A stretch of 61,705 bases of DNA from Sulfurivermis sp040755915 (GTDB taxonomy: Bacteria > Pseudomonadota > Gammaproteobacteria > Thiohalomonadales > Thiohalomonadaceae): assembly GCA_040755915.1 (NCBI GenBank), contig JBFLWM010000034.1, positions 1 through 61,705 on the forward strand, in the 5' to 3' direction. Of this stretch, positions 7,855 to 16,177 are shown in pieces. Position numbers and translations under genes: made by a program. Every line of letters begins with the position of its first letter. Positions within the stretch are counted from its first letter, which is position 1. The notes under the pieces were generated by a model that saw nothing but the letters and a program-made list of their open reading frames with translations, had not been told where the DNA came from and made no database searches.

Positions 7855-9786
7855 TTAGCTCTTGCTGGCTTCCTTCTGCACCGCCGGCAGGCGATCGCGC
7901 AGGCGCACCACCGGCTTCTCCAGGCGCTGGTCGTAGAACACGCTGTAGGCGAGGACGCGGCGCACATACTGGCGCGTTTCGGCGTAGGGGATGGTATCGA
8001 TCCAGATGTCGGCATCGAGGCTGTGTTCCGGAGTCCACTGCCGCACGCGTCCGGGGCCGGCATTGTAGGCGGCAGTGGCGAGGGCGGCGTGGCCGTCGAA
8101 CTGGCGCTCGAGCTGGCGCAGGTAATAGCTGCCGAGACGGATGTTGGTCTCGGGGTGCAGCAGTTGTTGCAGGTTGTTCAGGCCGCTCTTCATCTGCTGG
8201 GCGAGCTTGCGGCCGGTGGCCGGCATCAGCTGCATCAGGCCGAGGGCGCCGGCGGGGGAGCGGGCGTCGGGCATCATCACGCTTTCCTGCCGCGCCACCG
8301 CCAGCACCCAGGCCGGGTCCACGGTGTTGCTCTCTGCCTCCTTCATCACCACGTCGGTGTAGGCGAGGGGGAAGCGGATCTCCAGGTCGCCGAAGTAGTC
8401 GGCCCTGGCGAGGGTGAGGGCGGCGCGATCGTGCCAGCCCCAGCTGTTGGCCAGCTTGCCGGCGGCGAGCCGCTCGCCCGGCGACATCGCGGCAATGGCG
8501 GCCTCCCATTCCTGTCGTGCCTCGGCGATCAGGTTGAGTTGCAGGAACTCATGGGCGCGCCGTATCGCCGGGTGCTGCTGCAGCGTGGTGAGGGCGCCAT
8601 CGTCGACAGTCACCGGGGCGTGACTCAGGTTGTAGCGCATGTCGAGGCGATCGGCGGCGAGAAAGCCGTAGTAGCTGCTGTTGGTGGCAATGGCCAGGTA
8701 GTGCTGCACCGCGCCCTGCCTGTCGCCCAGCGCCTCCTGGCTGCGGGCCATCCAGTATTGCCATTCCTCGTCGGCCTGTTCCTCCTCCGGCAGCGCGCGC
8801 AGCGCGTCGAGGGCATCCTGCCAGCGCTGGTGGCGCAGGGCGATGCGGATGGCGAAGTGACGCACGTCGCCATCCACCGCGGCGGCCGGGATCTGGCGAT
8901 ACCAGTCGAGCGCGGCGGCGTCGCCGCGCAGGGCGAGGCGCAGGGTGACTGCGTTGAGGACATCGGCGCGCTGCTGCGGCGTGAAGGCATGGCGATCCTC
9001 GACCCGGCGCCACAGCCGCAGGGTTTCCTGCACATCGCGGCGCGCCAGGCGCTGCAGGCCGTAGCTGATGATGTCGCGGTTGTCGGCGCTGTCTTCCTGC
9101 AGGCGGGCATCGCTGGTGACGAGGGCCGGGTAGTGGTGCACCTTCTCCCACAATGCGACGCGGTTGCGCTCCGCTTCGGACAGGCCGGCGGCGATCTGTT
9201 TGGCAAAGCCCATGTTGCCGTCGCGCAGGATCAGGTCGAGACGCTGGCGGCGCAGTTCACTGTTCAGACCGCCGGCCTTTTCCCAGGCGGCAAACAGGCG
9301 GTTGCAGGTGGCATCCTGGCGGTTGGCACTGAGCCAGAGCACGCGCGCGCCCTGCCATGCCGCCTGCTCGTTTCCGCTGCGCAGCTGGGCGTAGTGGTAG
9401 TTGCAGCGCAGTTCGCCACGGCTGCTCGGCCGGTAGTCCGCAAGGTATTCCTTCCAGCGCCCGGCCTGGGCGAGCTGGCGCAGCCACTGTTCGCGCACCG
9501 GCAGGGTGAAGGGGGTATGGCCGTGGCCGTCGAGAAACGCCCGCACCTGTTCCTGCGGCAGCACGCGTTGCCGCGTCATCTGCCAGGCGACGAGGTAGGG
9601 CTGGAGGGGATAGTCGTTCAGCGCGGCGCTCAACTGTTCGACCTTTGCCCGCTCGCCCTTGGCGAGGGCGGCGCGGGCATCGAGGAATTGCAGTCGCTGC
9701 TGGGCCAGATCGGTCGCGGCGGCGACCAGTGGCGCGGCGCACAGCAGGGCTGCAGTCAGAGCTGGCAGGAGGCGCAGGCGTGACAT
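7855..9786 (-). CDS. slt: Soluble lytic murein transglycosylase
   Basis: 643 residues with a Sec signal (about 1-23), a long alpha-helical superhelix (about 25-470) and a C-terminal lysozyme-like domain. The catalytic Glu is in VARQES (E501), followed by GALGLMQLMPATG and AAYNAGPGRV, the standard family-1 lytic transglycosylase motifs. It cleaves peptidoglycan glycan strands with formation of 1,6-anhydroMurNAc in the periplasm. Length matches E. coli Slt70. It stands alone on the minus strand, divergent from the TPR-PDZ lipoprotein. Confidence 0.95.
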   Translation of the reverse strand: MSRLRLLPALTAALLCAAPLVAAATDLAQQRLQFLDARAALAKGERAKVEQLSAALNDYPLQPYLVAWQMTRQRVLPQEQVRAFLDGHGHTPFTLPVREQWLRQLAQAGRWKEYLADYRPSSRGELRCNYHYAQLRSGNEQAAWQGARVLWLSANRQDATCNRLFAAWEKAGGLNSELRRQRLDLILRDGNMGFAKQIAAGLSEAERNRVALWEKVHHYPALVTSDARLQEDSADNRDIISYGLQRLARRDVQETLRLWRRVEDRHAFTPQQRADVLNAVTLRLALRGDAAALDWYRQIPAAAVDGDVRHFAIRIALRHQRWQDALDALRALPEEEQADEEWQYWMARSQEALGDRQGAVQHYLAIATNSSYYGFLAADRLDMRYNLSHAPVTVDDGALTTLQQHPAIRRAHEFLQLNLIAEARQEWEAAIAAMSPGERLAAGKLANSWGWHDRAALTLARADYFGDLEIRFPLAYTDVVMKEAESNTVDPAWVLAVARQESVMMPDARSPAGALGLMQLMPATGRKLAQQMKSGLNNLQQLLHPETNIRLGSYYLRQLERQFDGHAALATAAYNAGPGRVRQWTPEHSLDADIWIDTIPYAETRQYVRRVLAYSVFYDQRLEKPVVRLRDRLPAVQKEASKS

Positions 9787-10080
9787 GATTGGGGTGCATC
9801 CCTTCCCGGGGAGTCGGGCATCTGTGCCTGATTGTATACGTTTGCCGTGCCGGAGTTGAGTCCGTCAGGGCGCGGCGGTCCCTGCGGACGGGATGCCCGG
9901 CCTCGCCGCCTGGCCTGAGCCATACCCCTGCTCCTGGCCCGTCTGCCATTCCGTTGCCCGACGGGCAGGCCCCGGCCCTGATGCTAATTGCCGGGACCAC
10001 GGTGCCGGCTGTGCCGGTGGCAGTGATTTTCTGGCAGGATGTAGCGCAACCGAATGTTTTTTGCCACGAGAGACCGAATC

Positions 10081-11337
10081 ATGCGACGCCAACCGATCCT
10101 TGCCGCCATGCTGGCCCTGCTGCTTGCCGGCTGTGCTGCCGATGCCCCCGTCCGTTTCGAGGTGACCACCTCCCCGCAGACACCGTCCGGCGTGCAGGAG
10201 CCGGCGGGAATGAGTCCGCCTACGGCGATCGCTGCACCGGCAGTACGGCCGAAGGCGACCGGTACACCGGAGGATGCGCGGCGTCACATGGTGCGCGGCA
10301 TGGCGGCGGTGGAAATGGCCAAGTCCCCGGCGGAACTGCTGGTGGCGGAGGATGAGTTCCGCATGGCGACGGAGATTGCGCCGCAGATGTCCTCCGCCTG
10401 GTTCAATCTGGCCCTGGTGCAGACCCGGTTGACGCGTTATGACGATGCCATCGCCAGCTATCGCCGGTATCTCGCCCTGGAGCCCAACGCCCCCGATGCG
10501 GCCAAGGTGCAGGACGAGTTGATCAAGCTGGAGTTCCGTCAGGAGCAACAGGCCAGGACCACCGGGCGTGTCGGCGTATGGATCAGTCACGACGGCGCGC
10601 CCTACCACCTGAGCCTGGAAGGCGGCCGCATCACGCTGCGCACCGAGCGGCGCCGCGTGGTCGAGAAGGAGGTCACCGCCACCTATCCCTTTGTCGGCAA
10701 CATCTTTCTGCGTACCTACGCCATCGAAAGCTATGTACTGAATGTCCAGGGCAATGCCCTGGCAGGTTCCTGGGAGCGCAAGCCGATGAAGGCGGACATC
10801 TGTCCGATACCGGCCGACGGCGGTCAGGTGACCGGCGAGATCAATGATGCCGAAGGCATGCTGGTGCTGCATCACACCCGCACACCCTATCGCGCCGCGA
10901 TCCGCATGCAGCTGCTGTCCAACGACGTCTGCAGCGAGGTGGTGCCGGCCGAGCCGTTCCAGGTGGATATCCCGTTGTATGGTCCGTTGCCCAGAGGCGG
11001 TGTCGGGGTGCTGTTGTATGGGCTGGAGGAGTGGTGGGCGGGTGGTTTCTCGTCCATCCAGGCCGGCTGGCAGGGGCAAGTGTCGGCGCGCGTGTCGGTG
11101 GACTCGCCGGCCTACGCGGCGGGCATGCGTGACGGTGATGAAATCCTTGCCATCGACGATGTGGCGGTGAAGTCGCTTTCCGCCGCCGGCGTGGTGATGC
11201 GCCTGCGCGGCGAGCCGGGGACACCGGTCAAGCTGACCTTGAAGCGCGAGGATGTGAAGGAGCCGATCACCATCACCACGCACCGCATCGAGGTACTGCC
11301 GCTGGTGTACGGCGAGAACAAGCCCTGGATCAATTGA
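10081..11337 (+). CDS. TPR-PDZ lipoprotein
   Basis: 418 residues from the ATG at 10081; a start at 10054 would put nine residues before a clean lipoprotein signal with lipobox LAGC. Domains: lipid anchor and low-complexity linker (about 20-60), TPR-like helices (about 65-145, with SSAWFNLALVQTRLTRYDDAIASY-type repeats), a middle beta-rich region without a recognised family, and a C-terminal PDZ domain (about 320-400; SPAYAAGMRDGDEILAIDDV). It has no protease domain, so it probably acts as an envelope scaffold or adaptor. Not followed by a co-directional operon gene within 450 bp. Confidence 0.82.
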   Translation: MRRQPILAAMLALLLAGCAADAPVRFEVTTSPQTPSGVQEPAGMSPPTAIAAPAVRPKATGTPEDARRHMVRGMAAVEMAKSPAELLVAEDEFRMATEIAPQMSSAWFNLALVQTRLTRYDDAIASYRRYLALEPNAPDAAKVQDELIKLEFRQEQQARTTGRVGVWISHDGAPYHLSLEGGRITLRTERRRVVEKEVTATYPFVGNIFLRTYAIESYVLNVQGNALAGSWERKPMKADICPIPADGGQVTGEINDAEGMLVLHHTRTPYRAAIRMQLLSNDVCSEVVPAEPFQVDIPLYGPLPRGGVGVLLYGLEEWWAGGFSSIQAGWQGQVSARVSVDSPAYAAGMRDGDEILAIDDVAVKSLSAAGVVMRLRGEPGTPVKLTLKREDVKEPITITTHRIEVLPLVYGENKPWIN

Positions 11338-11543
11338 CCGTTGTCAGCCCCTGCTCACGGGTCAGCGGCGGGGGCTGACGCATGTCTTTCTTTCTTCATC
11401 CATGGCATGCATTTTTGGCATATGTCATGAATGCATGTCTCTTTCCCGATTGCATGACGTCAGGCATGTCCGTTGGCATTGCCACTTCAGTCAGCATTCT
11501 TCCGCCAAATTTGTCAGCTGTCACGCGCCTGTCATATGCCACC

Positions 11544-11553
11544 TGTCATGACA
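11544..11553. promoter_or_regulatory. Palindromic TGTCATGACA site
   Basis: Perfect 10-bp palindrome, with a further ATGAC directly after it and related TGTCAT words at 11423-11430 and 11530-11535. It lies about 60 bp upstream of the sigma-54 -24 element, a fitting distance for an enhancer-binding activator. Regulator unidentified. Confidence 0.5.
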
Positions 11554-11590
11554 TGACCTGAATAAAGGTCCCGCAAGGCCGTTTTCCCGG

Positions 11591-11608
11591 GTTTTGTCAT
11601 GACAAAAC
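11591..11608. promoter_or_regulatory. Perfect 18-bp palindrome GTTTTGTCATGACAAAAC
   Basis: Exact palindrome with a TGTCATGACA core, abutting the -24 element of the sigma-54 promoter. A protein bound here would touch polymerase directly, so a repressor or an accessory regulator is as plausible as the activator. Confidence 0.6.
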
Positions 11609-11626
11609 TTGGCACCCCCTTTGCTT
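11609..11626 (+). promoter_or_regulatory. Candidate sigma-54 (RpoN) promoter of the sulfide operon
   Basis: TTGGCAC followed by CCCCT and TTGCTT. The invariant GG (11611-11612) and GC (11623-11624) are 12 bp apart, as in the consensus TGGCAC-N5-TTGC. Transcription would begin near 11636, leaving a leader of about 150 nt before the cytochrome gene. Confidence 0.7.
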
Positions 11627-11788
11627 TGTATGACGCTTTGAAGATTGGGATGCGGCCGTCTGCCGCCCTGCGGGCAGCGCGTCGTGTCACACCGCGACGA
11701 TGTGTCGGTACATCCGGAACCGCCGTTGCCCGGAATACAAAGCAAGCGACAGTCCACAGGGCTGCGCGACCACCAAAGGAAACAGGTT

Positions 11789-13768
11789 ATGAATACGATG
11801 CCGCGTCGCATCGCAGCCATGTTTTATGTCTGCCTCTGCGCAGCCTCCTTTCTCTTCCCCCTGTCGCCGGTCTTCGCCGCCGAGGCGGACGGGGAGTTGA
11901 TGATCCACAACTTCGATCCGGCCACGGGTGAGCGCATCATTCCCAACGAGCGCTGCCTGACCTGCCACGGCGACGAGAAGGAAAAGACCGATGTGCGCGA
12001 TGACGGCACCACGGTCAACATCTTCGTGCACCGTGAACAGATCGAGGCGAGCGTGCATGGTGAACAGCGCTGCAACAGCTGCCACACCACCATCAGCCGC
12101 GTGCCGCACCGCGAGGCGCCGGAGGTGATCGTCGGCTGCGTCGAGTGCCATCGCAGCACCTGGGAAAAACACAAGAATGACCCGAGCGGCGAGCATGAGC
12201 GCCTGAAGGTGGTCATCGAACAGATCGACAGCTTCATGGGTTCGGTCCATGCCCAGCCGAGCAAGCTGGACGAGTCCCGCACCAATGCCACCTGCTACGA
12301 CTGCCACGATGCCCATACTGTCGGCAAACTGGGCACCCAGCAGCGGGAAGAGAACCGTCTGAAGAATCCGGAGCTGTGCGGTAGTTGCCACGAGAAGCAG
12401 CTGAACGAGTACCGCACCTCCGATCACGGCAAGGCGGTGCTGGAGAAGAAGGACAGCAAGGCGGCGGTGTGTTCCGACTGCCACACCACCCACGCCATCA
12501 CCTCGCCCGAGGGGGATGCCGCCAAGAAGGCCATCACCAAGAACTGCGGCGACTGTCACGAGGACGCCCAGCGTACCTATTTCGCCTCGTATCACGGCCA
12601 GGTGCACCGCCTCGGCTACACCAATACCGCCAAGTGTCACGACTGCCACGGCGGTCACGAGATCCGCGGCAAGGACGACCCCACCTCGGAGATTCATGCC
12701 AACAACCGGCTGGAGAACTGCCGCAATTGCCATACCGACGCCAACGAAAACTTCCTCAGCTTCTGGCCGCACGGCGATGCGGATGATGCGGAGAACTATC
12801 CGGCGCTGTGGGCCGCCAAGGTATTCATGCAGGCGCTGATCTTCGGTGTCATCGCCTTCTTCTGGGTCCATGTCCTGCTGTGGCTGTACCGCGAGGTGAT
12901 GGATCGCATCCAGGGCAAGGGCTTCATCGAGGACCGCGATCGTCCGGACATCGTCTACTTCCGTCGCTTCCCGGCGGTATGGCGCTGGATCCACGGCCTG
13001 TTCGCCATCGCCACCATGACCCTGATCCTGACCGGCACCACCCTGCTGTTCTCGCACACCGCATGGGCCAGGGCGGTAGTCGACTTCCTCGGCGGGCCGC
13101 AGGTGGAGGGCATCGTGCATCGCACCGCCGCCGTGCTGTGGCTGAGCATCTTCGTGGTGCACCTGGTCATCGCGCTGACCAACATCTGGCGCAAGCGCAA
13201 GACCTTCGAGTGGTTCGGCGGCACCTCCATGCTGCCCAACTGGAAGGATTGGGACGACCTGCGCGGCATGTTCAAGTGGTTCCTCGGCCGCGGCCCGCGT
13301 CCCGAGTTCTGTCACTGGACCTACTGGCAGAAGTTCGACTACTGGGCGCCGTTCTGGGGTACCGCAGTGATCGGTTCCTCCGGCATCATCCTGTTTGCAC
13401 CGGAGGCGACCGCCGCCATCCTGCCGGGCTGGGTGTTCAACATCGCCACCCTGATCCATGCGGAGGAGGCGCTGCTGGCAGCGATATTCCTCAACTCGGT
13501 GCACTTCTTCAACGTGCACTTCCGGCCCGAGCGCTTCCCGATGAGCACCACCATCTTCACCGGCGCGATCCCCATCGAGGAGTTCAAGCATGACCATCGT
13601 CTCGAATACGAGCGTCTGGTCGCCGCCGGCGAGCTGGAGAAGCATCTGGTCAAGCGTCCGTCGCGCCGCGCCGATCTGGCGTCGTCGTTCATCACCAGTG
13701 TGCTGATCATGGCCGGCCTGGCGTTGCTGACGCTGGTGCTGATCGGCCTGATGACCATGCCGGACTAG
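11789..13768 (+). CDS. Nonahaem cytochrome c fused to a cytochrome b561-like membrane domain
   Basis: 659 residues from the ATG at 11789 (AAAGGA 8 nt upstream), with a Sec signal to about residue 30. Nine CxxCH motifs follow: C56LTCH, CNSCH, CVECH, CYDCH, CGSCH, CSDCH, CGDCH, CHDCH and CRNCH (last near 311). From about residue 344 to the end lie five or so membrane helices with His residues placed as in di-haem cytochrome b subunits (RWIHGLF, GIVHRTAA, FVVHLVI, ATLIHAEE, NSVHFFNVHF). This is a periplasmic electron wire covalently joined to its quinone-reactive membrane module. Being first in an operon with fccAB, it probably exchanges electrons between flavocytochrome c and the membrane pool. 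The haem count is seen directly; the direction of flow is inferred. Confidence 0.88.
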   Translation: MNTMPRRIAAMFYVCLCAASFLFPLSPVFAAEADGELMIHNFDPATGERIIPNERCLTCHGDEKEKTDVRDDGTTVNIFVHREQIEASVHGEQRCNSCHTTISRVPHREAPEVIVGCVECHRSTWEKHKNDPSGEHERLKVVIEQIDSFMGSVHAQPSKLDESRTNATCYDCHDAHTVGKLGTQQREENRLKNPELCGSCHEKQLNEYRTSDHGKAVLEKKDSKAAVCSDCHTTHAITSPEGDAAKKAITKNCGDCHEDAQRTYFASYHGQVHRLGYTNTAKCHDCHGGHEIRGKDDPTSEIHANNRLENCRNCHTDANENFLSFWPHGDADDAENYPALWAAKVFMQALIFGVIAFFWVHVLLWLYREVMDRIQGKGFIEDRDRPDIVYFRRFPAVWRWIHGLFAIATMTLILTGTTLLFSHTAWARAVVDFLGGPQVEGIVHRTAAVLWLSIFVVHLVIALTNIWRKRKTFEWFGGTSMLPNWKDWDDLRGMFKWFLGRGPRPEFCHWTYWQKFDYWAPFWGTAVIGSSGIILFAPEATAAILPGWVFNIATLIHAEEALLAAIFLNSVHFFNVHFRPERFPMSTTIFTGAIPIEEFKHDHRLEYERLVAAGELEKHLVKRPSRRADLASSFITSVLIMAGLALLTLVLIGLMTMPD

Positions 13769-13785
13769 CCTGGAGAGACGACATC

Positions 13786-14364
13786 ATGACCAAGACTGTA
13801 CGCAATCTGCTGCTGGCCGTGCTGGCGCTGCTCCCGGCCACCGTCGCCGCCGCGCCCAGCGGCGAGGCGCTGGCCTTCACCTGTGCCGGCTGCCACGGCA
13901 CCGACGGTTCCAGCGTGGGACCGTCGATGCCGTCCATCGCCGGCATGGACCCGGAGGTGTTCGTCGATGCGATGAAGGCCTATCAGGCCGACAAGCGCAA
14001 TGCCACCATCATGAATCGCCTCGCCCGCGGCTATACCGCGCAGCAGCTGGAGGACATGGCCTGGTTCTTCGCCCGGCAGCGCCTGCATCTGGTGCCGCAG
14101 AAATACGATGCGGCGCTCGCCGCGCGCGGCAAGATCCTGCACGACAAGCACTGCGAGAAGTGTCACGAAAACGGTGGCCGCCCCGGCGATGCCGGCACGC
14201 TGGCCGGACAGTGGATGCCTTATCTGCAGCACACCATGGATGACTTCATGTCCGGCAAGCGCGACTGGCCGCGCAAGATGAAGCGCAAGGTGGATGCGGC
14301 GATTGCCGACGAGGGCAAGCAGGCGATCCCGGCCCTCATCCACTACTACGCCAGCCAGCACTGA
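13786..14364 (+). CDS. fccA: Flavocytochrome c sulfide dehydrogenase, dihaem cytochrome subunit
   Basis: 192 residues with a Sec signal (cleavage about residue 23) and two class-I cytochrome c halves: CAGCH (C33, C36, H37) and CEKCH (C123, C126, H127). Size and two-haem layout match FccA of Allochromatium. It accepts electrons from the FccB flavin and passes them on in the periplasm. It starts 17 bp after the nonahaem gene and is followed 21 bp later by fccB, so the three are one operon. Confidence 0.92.
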   Translation: MTKTVRNLLLAVLALLPATVAAAPSGEALAFTCAGCHGTDGSSVGPSMPSIAGMDPEVFVDAMKAYQADKRNATIMNRLARGYTAQQLEDMAWFFARQRLHLVPQKYDAALAARGKILHDKHCEKCHENGGRPGDAGTLAGQWMPYLQHTMDDFMSGKRDWPRKMKRKVDAAIADEGKQAIPALIHYYASQH

Positions 14365-14385
14365 TCGCCGCGAGGACCACGAATC

Positions 14386-15681
14386 ATGACGAAGATTACG
14401 CGTAGAGATTTCATTCGCAGCGCCGGCGGCGTGGCCGCGCTGGGCGCCGGCCTCGGCTTTCCGCACCTCGCCCTCGGCGCCGCGCGCCGTGTGGTGGTCG
14501 TGGGCGGCGGCGTGGGCGGCTGCACCGTGGCCAAGTACCTGCGCAAGCTCGACCCGACGCTGGCGGTGACGCTGATCGAGAGCAAGACCACCTACACCAC
14601 CTGCTTCATGAGCAACGAGGTGTTGAGCGGCGAGCGTACCCTGGAGTCGATCACCTTCGGCTACGACGGCCTGCGCCGTCATGGCGTCGAGGTGGTCACC
14701 GACACCGCGGTCGGCATCGACCCGGTGAAGAAGACGGTGGCGACGGCGGGCGGCAGGGAATTCGGCTACGACGCCTGCGTGGTATCGCCCGGCATCGGTT
14801 TCAAGTGGGATGCCATCGACGGCTATGACGAGTCGGTGAGCGAGACCATCACCCATGCCTGGAACGCCGGCCCGCAGACCCGCATCCTGCGCCGCCAGTT
14901 GCAGGCCATGCGCCAGGGCGGCCGCGTGATCATCGTGGCGCCGCCCAATCCGTTCAAATGCCCGCCGGGGCCCTACGAGCGCGCCTCGCAGATCGCCATG
15001 TACTGCAAGCACCACAACCCGCGCGCCAAGATCATCATCCTCGACGCCAAGGATGCCTTCTCCAAGCAGGGGCTGTATGTCGAGGGCTGGACCAAGCTGT
15101 ATGGCTATGGCTCTGGCAACAGCATGATCGAATGGGTGGGGGCCGCCGCCGGCGGCAAGGTGGAATCCGTCGACCCGTCGACGCGGACCTTGCAGGCGGA
15201 GATCGAGGAGTTCCAGGGCGATGTGGTGAACATCATCCCGCCGCAGAAGGCCGGCGCCATCGCCTTTGCCGCCGATCTGGTCGATGGTGACTGGTGTCCG
15301 GTGGACAAGCGTACCTTCGAATCCAAGCGGCACAAGGATATCTATGTGCTGGGCGATGCCTCCAGCGCGGCGAAGATGCCCAAGTCGGCCTATGCCGCCA
15401 ACTCCCAGGCCAAGGTGGCCGCCGCCGCCATCGTGGCCCGTTTCCTTGGCCGCGAGCCGGGTGACCCGACCTTCGTCAACACCTGCTACAGCGTGGTGGG
15501 CGAGGACTTCGGCATTTCCGTGGCGGCGGTCTACACCCTGGATGCCGCCAATAATTCCATCGAGGAAATGCCGAAATCCGGCGGTGTGTCACCGGCCAAT
15601 GCCAGCCCGGAGATCCGCAAGCGTGAAGTGAGCTACGCCCACAGCTGGTTCAAGAATGTCATCAACGACATGATGGAGTAA
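14386..15681 (+). CDS. fccB: Flavocytochrome c sulfide dehydrogenase, flavoprotein subunit
   Basis: 431 residues. The N-terminus is a Tat signal (TRRDFIRSAGG), so it is exported folded with its FAD. FAD-binding VVVGGGVGG sits at about 37-45. Cys73 in TTYTTCFMSN corresponds to the covalent flavin attachment site (Cys42 in the mature Allochromatium numbering). Cys192 (FKCPPGPYER) and Cys367 (FVNTCYS) match the redox-active disulfide that attacks sulfide. All key residues are present, so it should oxidise sulfide to polysulfide/sulfur in the periplasm with FccA. Last gene of the operon, ending at a hairpin. Confidence 0.94.
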   Translation: MTKITRRDFIRSAGGVAALGAGLGFPHLALGAARRVVVVGGGVGGCTVAKYLRKLDPTLAVTLIESKTTYTTCFMSNEVLSGERTLESITFGYDGLRRHGVEVVTDTAVGIDPVKKTVATAGGREFGYDACVVSPGIGFKWDAIDGYDESVSETITHAWNAGPQTRILRRQLQAMRQGGRVIIVAPPNPFKCPPGPYERASQIAMYCKHHNPRAKIIILDAKDAFSKQGLYVEGWTKLYGYGSGNSMIEWVGAAAGGKVESVDPSTRTLQAEIEEFQGDVVNIIPPQKAGAIAFAADLVDGDWCPVDKRTFESKRHKDIYVLGDASSAAKMPKSAYAANSQAKVAAAAIVARFLGREPGDPTFVNTCYSVVGEDFGISVAAVYTLDAANNSIEEMPKSGGVSPANASPEIRKREVSYAHSWFKNVINDMME

Positions 15682-15690
15682 CGCAGCAGA

Positions 15691-15715
15691 CGCACCGTGC
15701 CGCAGGCACGGTGCG
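15691..15715. terminator. Hairpin after fccB
   Basis: Perfect 11-bp stem CGCACCGTGCC / GGCACGGTGCG with loop GCA between the convergent fccB and lipoprotein genes. No T-tract follows on either strand, so it may act as a weak terminator or a 3'-end stabiliser. Confidence 0.6.
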
Positions 15716-15719
15716 TGCG

Positions 15720-16067
15720 TTACTGCACCTGTCGTTCGAGCTGTAGCAGGGTGCTGTCACCCTGCCGCAGGCTGGCGCGGCCGTCGGCGCCGATGACCAG
15801 GCGATAGTGCTCCTCCAGTTCCGGATTGAATGCCGGCGTGCAGCTCAGCGCGATGGACTGCGCGCTCTCCCCACCCCAGAAGCAGTGCCGCCCCGCCTTG
15901 TCCTCACCAACCGCGTAGAGCAGCGCGCGCCCTTCGTAAGTCACTTCCAGACGATGGAACCGGCCGGGCTCCGTCGCGGCTCCGTTCCACGTGCCGGTAG
16001 CCGGATGCGGTGAACAGCCGGCAAGGAGGAGGAGCGGGAGCAGAATGAGTGCGGGCAGTCGGGGCAT
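15720..16067 (-). CDS. Small lipoprotein of unknown function
   Basis: 115 residues from the ATG at 16067. A longer frame starting at 16178-16181 overlaps the preceding gene's stop, but it would bury the signal 38 residues inside, so I reject it. Lipobox LAGC with +2 Ser suggests outer-membrane sorting. The mature part is a small beta-rich domain (GTWNGAA..., FHRLEVTYEGRALLYAVGED) with two Cys that could pair. No family recognised. It probably follows the unknown secreted gene at 16178-17362 in one transcript (110 bp apart). Confidence 0.65.
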   Translation of the reverse strand: MPRLPALILLPLLLLAGCSPHPATGTWNGAATEPGRFHRLEVTYEGRALLYAVGEDKAGRHCFWGGESAQSIALSCTPAFNPELEEHYRLVIGADGRASLRQGDSTLLQLERQVQ

Positions 16068-16177
16068 GGCGATATCCGGGGTTGTTGGCGCTATGCCGGC
16101 AGGGTAACGCAATTCAGAGCGGCTCACTACCGGTTGCCAGTCTTTGCGGAATGTCGTCGACGATCCGGCCGTCTTCA

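Larger units (their letters stand above)
11338..11788 (+). other. Long regulatory region ahead of the sulfide operon
   Basis: 451 bp without a convincing gene. It contains at least five TGTCAT-type sites, two perfect palindromes and a near-consensus sigma-54 promoter (entered separately), then a leader of about 150 nt. In the leader a CTGCC/GGGCAG hairpin lies around 11660-11680 and AAAGGA precedes the ATG at 11789. An open frame through the leader is rejected for lack of a start and a family match. Confidence 0.65.

Noticed and set aside
7819..9783. 654-codon open frame antisense to slt
   Set aside because: Slt on the minus strand has all expected motifs; the plus-strand frame has none.
11599..11931. 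Open frame beginning in the 18-bp palindrome ahead of the cytochrome gene
   Set aside because: Basic, low-complexity translation overlapping the start of the cytochrome; no ribosome site.
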